Shown: piece by piece, positions 61,673-64,000 of the stretch
Layout: every line of letters starts with the position of its first letter
Position numbering within the stretch: the stretch's first letter is position 1
Assembly: GCF_001905825.1 (NCBI RefSeq)
Contig: NZ_LIVV01000008.1
Location: 124,001 to 188,000, forward strand
Reading direction: 5' to 3'
From: Streptomyces sp. CB02009
GTDB taxonomy: Bacteria > Actinomycetota > Actinomycetes > Streptomycetales > Streptomycetaceae
Length of the DNA: 64,000 nucleotides
Notes under the pieces: generated by a model
The model's input: only the letters and a program-made list of their open reading frames with translations
What the model was told of the DNA's origin: nothing
Databases searched by the model: none
Made by a program: the position numbers and the translations under genes

Positions 61673-62512
61673 TCAGAGCAGGGCGGCGCGGGGCCCGTCG
61701 GGCTCCTCGAGACGCCGCTCGGTGACCGACCGGGCCAGCGCGGAGGACTCGTCCTCCGTGAGCCTGCGGTAGCCCTCGTCGGTGATGACCGTGACGATCG
61801 GGAAGATCCGGCGTGCCATGTCCGGCCCTCCGGTCGCGGAGTCGTCGTCCGCCGCGTCGTAGAGCGCCTGCACGACCAGCGTGGTGGCCTGCTGCTCGGT
61901 CAGGTCGGCGCGGTAGAGCTTCTTCATCGAGCCGCGCGCGAAGATCGAGCCGGAGCCGGTGGCGGCGAACCCGTGCTCCTCGGAGCGGCCGCCGGTCACG
62001 TCGTAGGAGAAGATCCGGCCCTTCTCCTTGCCCTCGTCCCAGCCCGCGAAGAGCGGCACGACGGCGAGCCCCTGCATGGCCATGCCGAGGTTGCCCCGGA
62101 TCATGGTGGAGAGGCGGTTCGCCTTGCCCTCCAGGGAGAGCGTGACGCCCTCCACCTTCTCGAAGTGCTCCAGCTCCAGCTGGAACAGCTTGACCATCTC
62201 CACGGCGAGGCCGGCGGTGCCGGCGATGCCGACGGCGGAGTACTCGTCGGCAGGGAAGACCTTCTCGATGTCCCGCTGCGCGATCATGTTGCCCATGGTG
62301 GCCCGCCGGTCACCGGCGAGCACGACCCCGCCGGGGAACGTGGCCGCCACGATGGTCGTCCCGTGCGGGGCCTCGACGACCCCTTCGGGGAGCTTGCGCC
62401 CGCCCGGCAGCATCTCCGGCGAGTGGTCCGCCAGGAAGTCGATGAAGGAGGACGAGCCCGGCGTCAGGAAGGCCGCCGGCAGACGCCCGGTGCTACGAGG
62501 GTTGGCTTCCAC
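61673..62512 (-). CDS. prcB: 20S proteasome beta subunit
   Basis: Catalytic beta subunit (279 aa). A propeptide of about 51 residues ends at PHG, and processing exposes the nucleophile Thr52 in GTTIVAATFPGG; GDRRATMGN and SGSIFARGSMKKLY follow as in the family. GTG at 62512 behind GGAAGG. Lies downstream of pup by 160 bp. Confidence 0.98.
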   Translation of the reverse strand: MEANPRSTGRLPAAFLTPGSSSFIDFLADHSPEMLPGGRKLPEGVVEAPHGTTIVAATFPGGVVLAGDRRATMGNMIAQRDIEKVFPADEYSAVGIAGTAGLAVEMVKLFQLELEHFEKVEGVTLSLEGKANRLSTMIRGNLGMAMQGLAVVPLFAGWDEGKEKGRIFSYDVTGGRSEEHGFAATGSGSIFARGSMKKLYRADLTEQQATTLVVQALYDAADDDSATGGPDMARRIFPIVTVITDEGYRRLTEDESSALARSVTERRLEEPDGPRAALL

Positions 62513-62672
62513 GCGATTCCTTCCGGGTGGGAGAGTCGGCCCGCCGTGGGAAGCGCCGGCCGATCTTGCTTGCTGTGCACGGACCTTACCCGTGCCACCG
62601 CTTGTCATCCGTCCCCGGGCCCACGGCTTTCGCCGGGGCTCCGGGGACGGGGACGACAGACGCGCCGAGCGG

Positions 62673-62885
62673 CTACTCGCCGCCCTTTTGCACAAATGAC
62701 CGCACGAAGTCCTCGGCGTTCTCCTCGAGGACGTCGTCGATCTCGTCCAGGACGGAGTCGACGTCGTCGCTCAGCTTCTCCTGGCGCTCCTGGAGGTCGG
62801 AGCTCGCCTCCGTGGTGGTCTCCTCGACCTCCTCCGTGGAGCGCGTCGCCTTCTGCTGTCCGCCGCCGGTGTCCTTGGTCGCCAT
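62673..62885 (-). CDS. pup: prokaryotic ubiquitin-like protein Pup
   Basis: Disordered protein modifier (70 aa): MATKDTGGGQQKATRSTEEV start and SDDVDSVLDEIDDVLEENAE helical region that binds the proteasomal ATPase. It ends QKGGE, so the reactive C-terminal Glu is encoded directly and needs no deamidation by Dop. ATG at 62885 (GAGGG close upstream); an in-frame codon three residues earlier is possible. Confidence 0.97.
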   Translation of the reverse strand: MATKDTGGGQQKATRSTEEVEETTTEASSDLQERQEKLSDDVDSVLDEIDDVLEENAEDFVRSFVQKGGE

Positions 62886-63044
62886 ATCCCTCACCCCGCT
62901 CGAATCGGCCCGCTCGGTTGAGTCCGTACAAGATCAGACCCTATACGGCGGGTCCTGTTTCGGCCCTGCTGTTTCGACAACGCCCGGGCACTGATTCCAT
63001 GATTCCCAGTGCCGGGGTATTTCAGGCCCCCGCGGGGCCTCGGA

Positions 63045-64000
63045 TCAGCCGCCGGACAGGACGCGCACCAGTTCCTCGGCGGTCCTGCAGCGGTCCAGGA
63101 GCGATTTCACATGGGCTTTGGTGCCCCGCAGCGGCTCCAGGGTGGGAACGCGCTGGAGGGAGTCGCGGCCGGGCAGGTCGAAGATCACCGAGTCCCAGGA
63201 GGCCGCCGCGACGTCGTCGGCGTACTGCTCCAGGCACCGGCCCCTGAAGTAAGCCCGGGTGTCCTCCGGAGGCGCCGTCTCGGCCCGCTCCACCTCGGTC
63301 TCGTCCAGGAGCCGCCTCATCCGCCCGCGGGCCGCCAGCCGGTTGTAGAGGCCCTTCTCGGGGCGCACGTCCGCGTACTGGAGGTCGACCAGGTGCAGCC
63401 GTGCGGCGTCCCAGTCCAGGCCGTCCCGGCGCCGGTAGCCCTCCATGAGCTCCCGCTTGGCGATCCAGTCGAGCTCGCCGGCCAGGCTCATGGGGTCGTT
63501 CTCGAGCCGGTTGAGCGTGTCCTCCCAGCGGATCAGGACGTCCTTGGTCTGCTCGTCGGCGTCGACCCCGTACCGCTCCTCCACGTACTTCCTGGCCAGC
63601 TCGAAGTACTCCATCTGGAGCTGCACCGCGGTGAGTGTCCGGCCGCTGCGCAGCGTGACGAGGTACTGGAGGGTCGGGTCGTGCGAGACCTGGTGGAGGG
63701 TCCGTACCGGCTGGTCGACGGCGAGGTCGACGGTGATGAACCCGTCCTCGATCATCGAGAGGACCAGGGCGGTGGTGCCCAGCTTGAGGTAGGTCGAGAT
63801 CTCCGAGAGGTTCGCGTCGCCGATGATCACGTGCAGGCGCCGGTACCGCTCGGCGTCCGCGTGCGGCTCGTCCCGGGTGTTGATGATGGGCCGCTTGAGG
63901 GTGGTCTCCAGGCCGACCTCGACCTCGAAGTAGTCGGCGCGCTGGCTGATCTGGAAGCCGTTCTTCCGGCCGTCCTGCCCGATGCCGACCCGTCCCGCGC
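63045..64000 (-). CDS. dop: Pup deamidase/depupylase Dop (5' part outside window)
   Basis: C-terminal about 318 residues of Dop, a PafA paralogue that removes Pup from proteins. The gene enters at the right edge; its start lies beyond 64000. Visible: GRVGIGQDGRKNGFQISQRA, TLKRPIINTRDEPHADAERY, HVIIGDANLSEISTYLK, and the C-terminal region YRRRDGLDWDAARLHLVDLQ to VRVLSGG. First gene (most upstream seen) of dop-pup-prcB-prcA; 159 bp separate it from pup. Confidence 0.97.
   Translation of the reverse strand, partial: AGRVGIGQDGRKNGFQISQRADYFEVEVGLETTLKRPIINTRDEPHADAERYRRLHVIIGDANLSEISTYLKLGTTALVLSMIEDGFITVDLAVDQPVRTLHQVSHDPTLQYLVTLRSGRTLTAVQLQMEYFELARKYVEERYGVDADEQTKDVLIRWEDTLNRLENDPMSLAGELDWIAKRELMEGYRRRDGLDWDAARLHLVDLQYADVRPEKGLYNRLAARGRMRRLLDETEVERAETAPPEDTRAYFRGRCLEQYADDVAAASWDSVIFDLPGRDSLQRVPTLEPLRGTKAHVKSLLDRCRTAEELVRVLSGG

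Overview
This window reads as a core chromosomal segment of a Streptomyces or very close relative. GC content is very high, codon position 3 is almost always G or C, GTG/TTG starts and 4-bp GTGA/ATGA overlaps are frequent, and it carries the Pup-proteasome locus (dop, pup, prcB, prcA, pafA, pafBC), TatA/TatC and Streptomyces-type regulators. From memory the gene order resembles the S. coelicolor region running from pheT/pheS to prcBA/pup/dop; I could not check this by alignment. I see no insertion sequence, prophage, CRISPR array, tRNA or rRNA gene.

Layout. 1-4.3 kb: a 3-hydroxyacyl-CoA dehydrogenase, a NUDIX hydrolase coupled to an HTH/repeat regulator, and a membrane SpoIIE-type phosphatase. 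4.5-12.6 kb: translation block on the minus strand (infC-rpmI-rplT, a SpoU rRNA/tRNA methyltransferase, a PAS histidine kinase, pheS-pheT). 12.6-19.7 kb: DUF1844 protein, SseB-like protein, a mycosin-like protease coupled to a large Pro/Ala-rich membrane protein, a PLP-fold III deaminase/aldolase and a secreted HAD phosphatase. 19.8-26.7 kb: a nitrogen/amine block (SDR, aldehyde dehydrogenase, GlnA4-like ligase, FadR-type regulator, permease, PuuD-like amidase), consistent with gamma-glutamylation of ethanolamine or a related amine. 26.8-32.1 kb: an NCS1 permease coupled to a C45 acyl-amide hydrolase, with a divergent TetR regulator and a YtcJ-like amidohydrolase. 32.4-41.4 kb: LysR/TDT transporter pair, cytosolic metal-receptor protein with XRE-cupin regulator, glycine-betaine ABC transporter (permease fused to binding domain), 5'-3' exonuclease and an iron-boxed siderophore-interacting protein. 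41.6-46.4 kb: MerR regulator facing two membrane proteins of unknown function, ADP-ribosylglycohydrolase and an orphan cytochrome P450. 46.7-52.7 kb: HelY-like helicase, diacylglycerol-kinase-family lipid kinase, tatC, tatA and two small conserved proteins. 52.9-64 kb: pafC, pafB, two FKBP isomerases, pafA, an MFS/LacI divergent pair, prcA, prcB, pup and a dop gene that runs off the window end.

The most interesting non-coding features are a perfect 22-bp palindrome plus half-site between the MerR gene and its membrane-protein operon, probable operators in most divergent promoters, an infC gene with no canonical start codon next to its ribosome binding site, and a recurring pattern of imperfect GC-rich tandem repeats just after gene ends. 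No clearly undescribed defence or mobile system is present. The best candidates for undescribed biology are the MerR/two-membrane-protein operon, the C45-hydrolase/NCS1 permease pair and the mycosin/Pro-rich protein pair.
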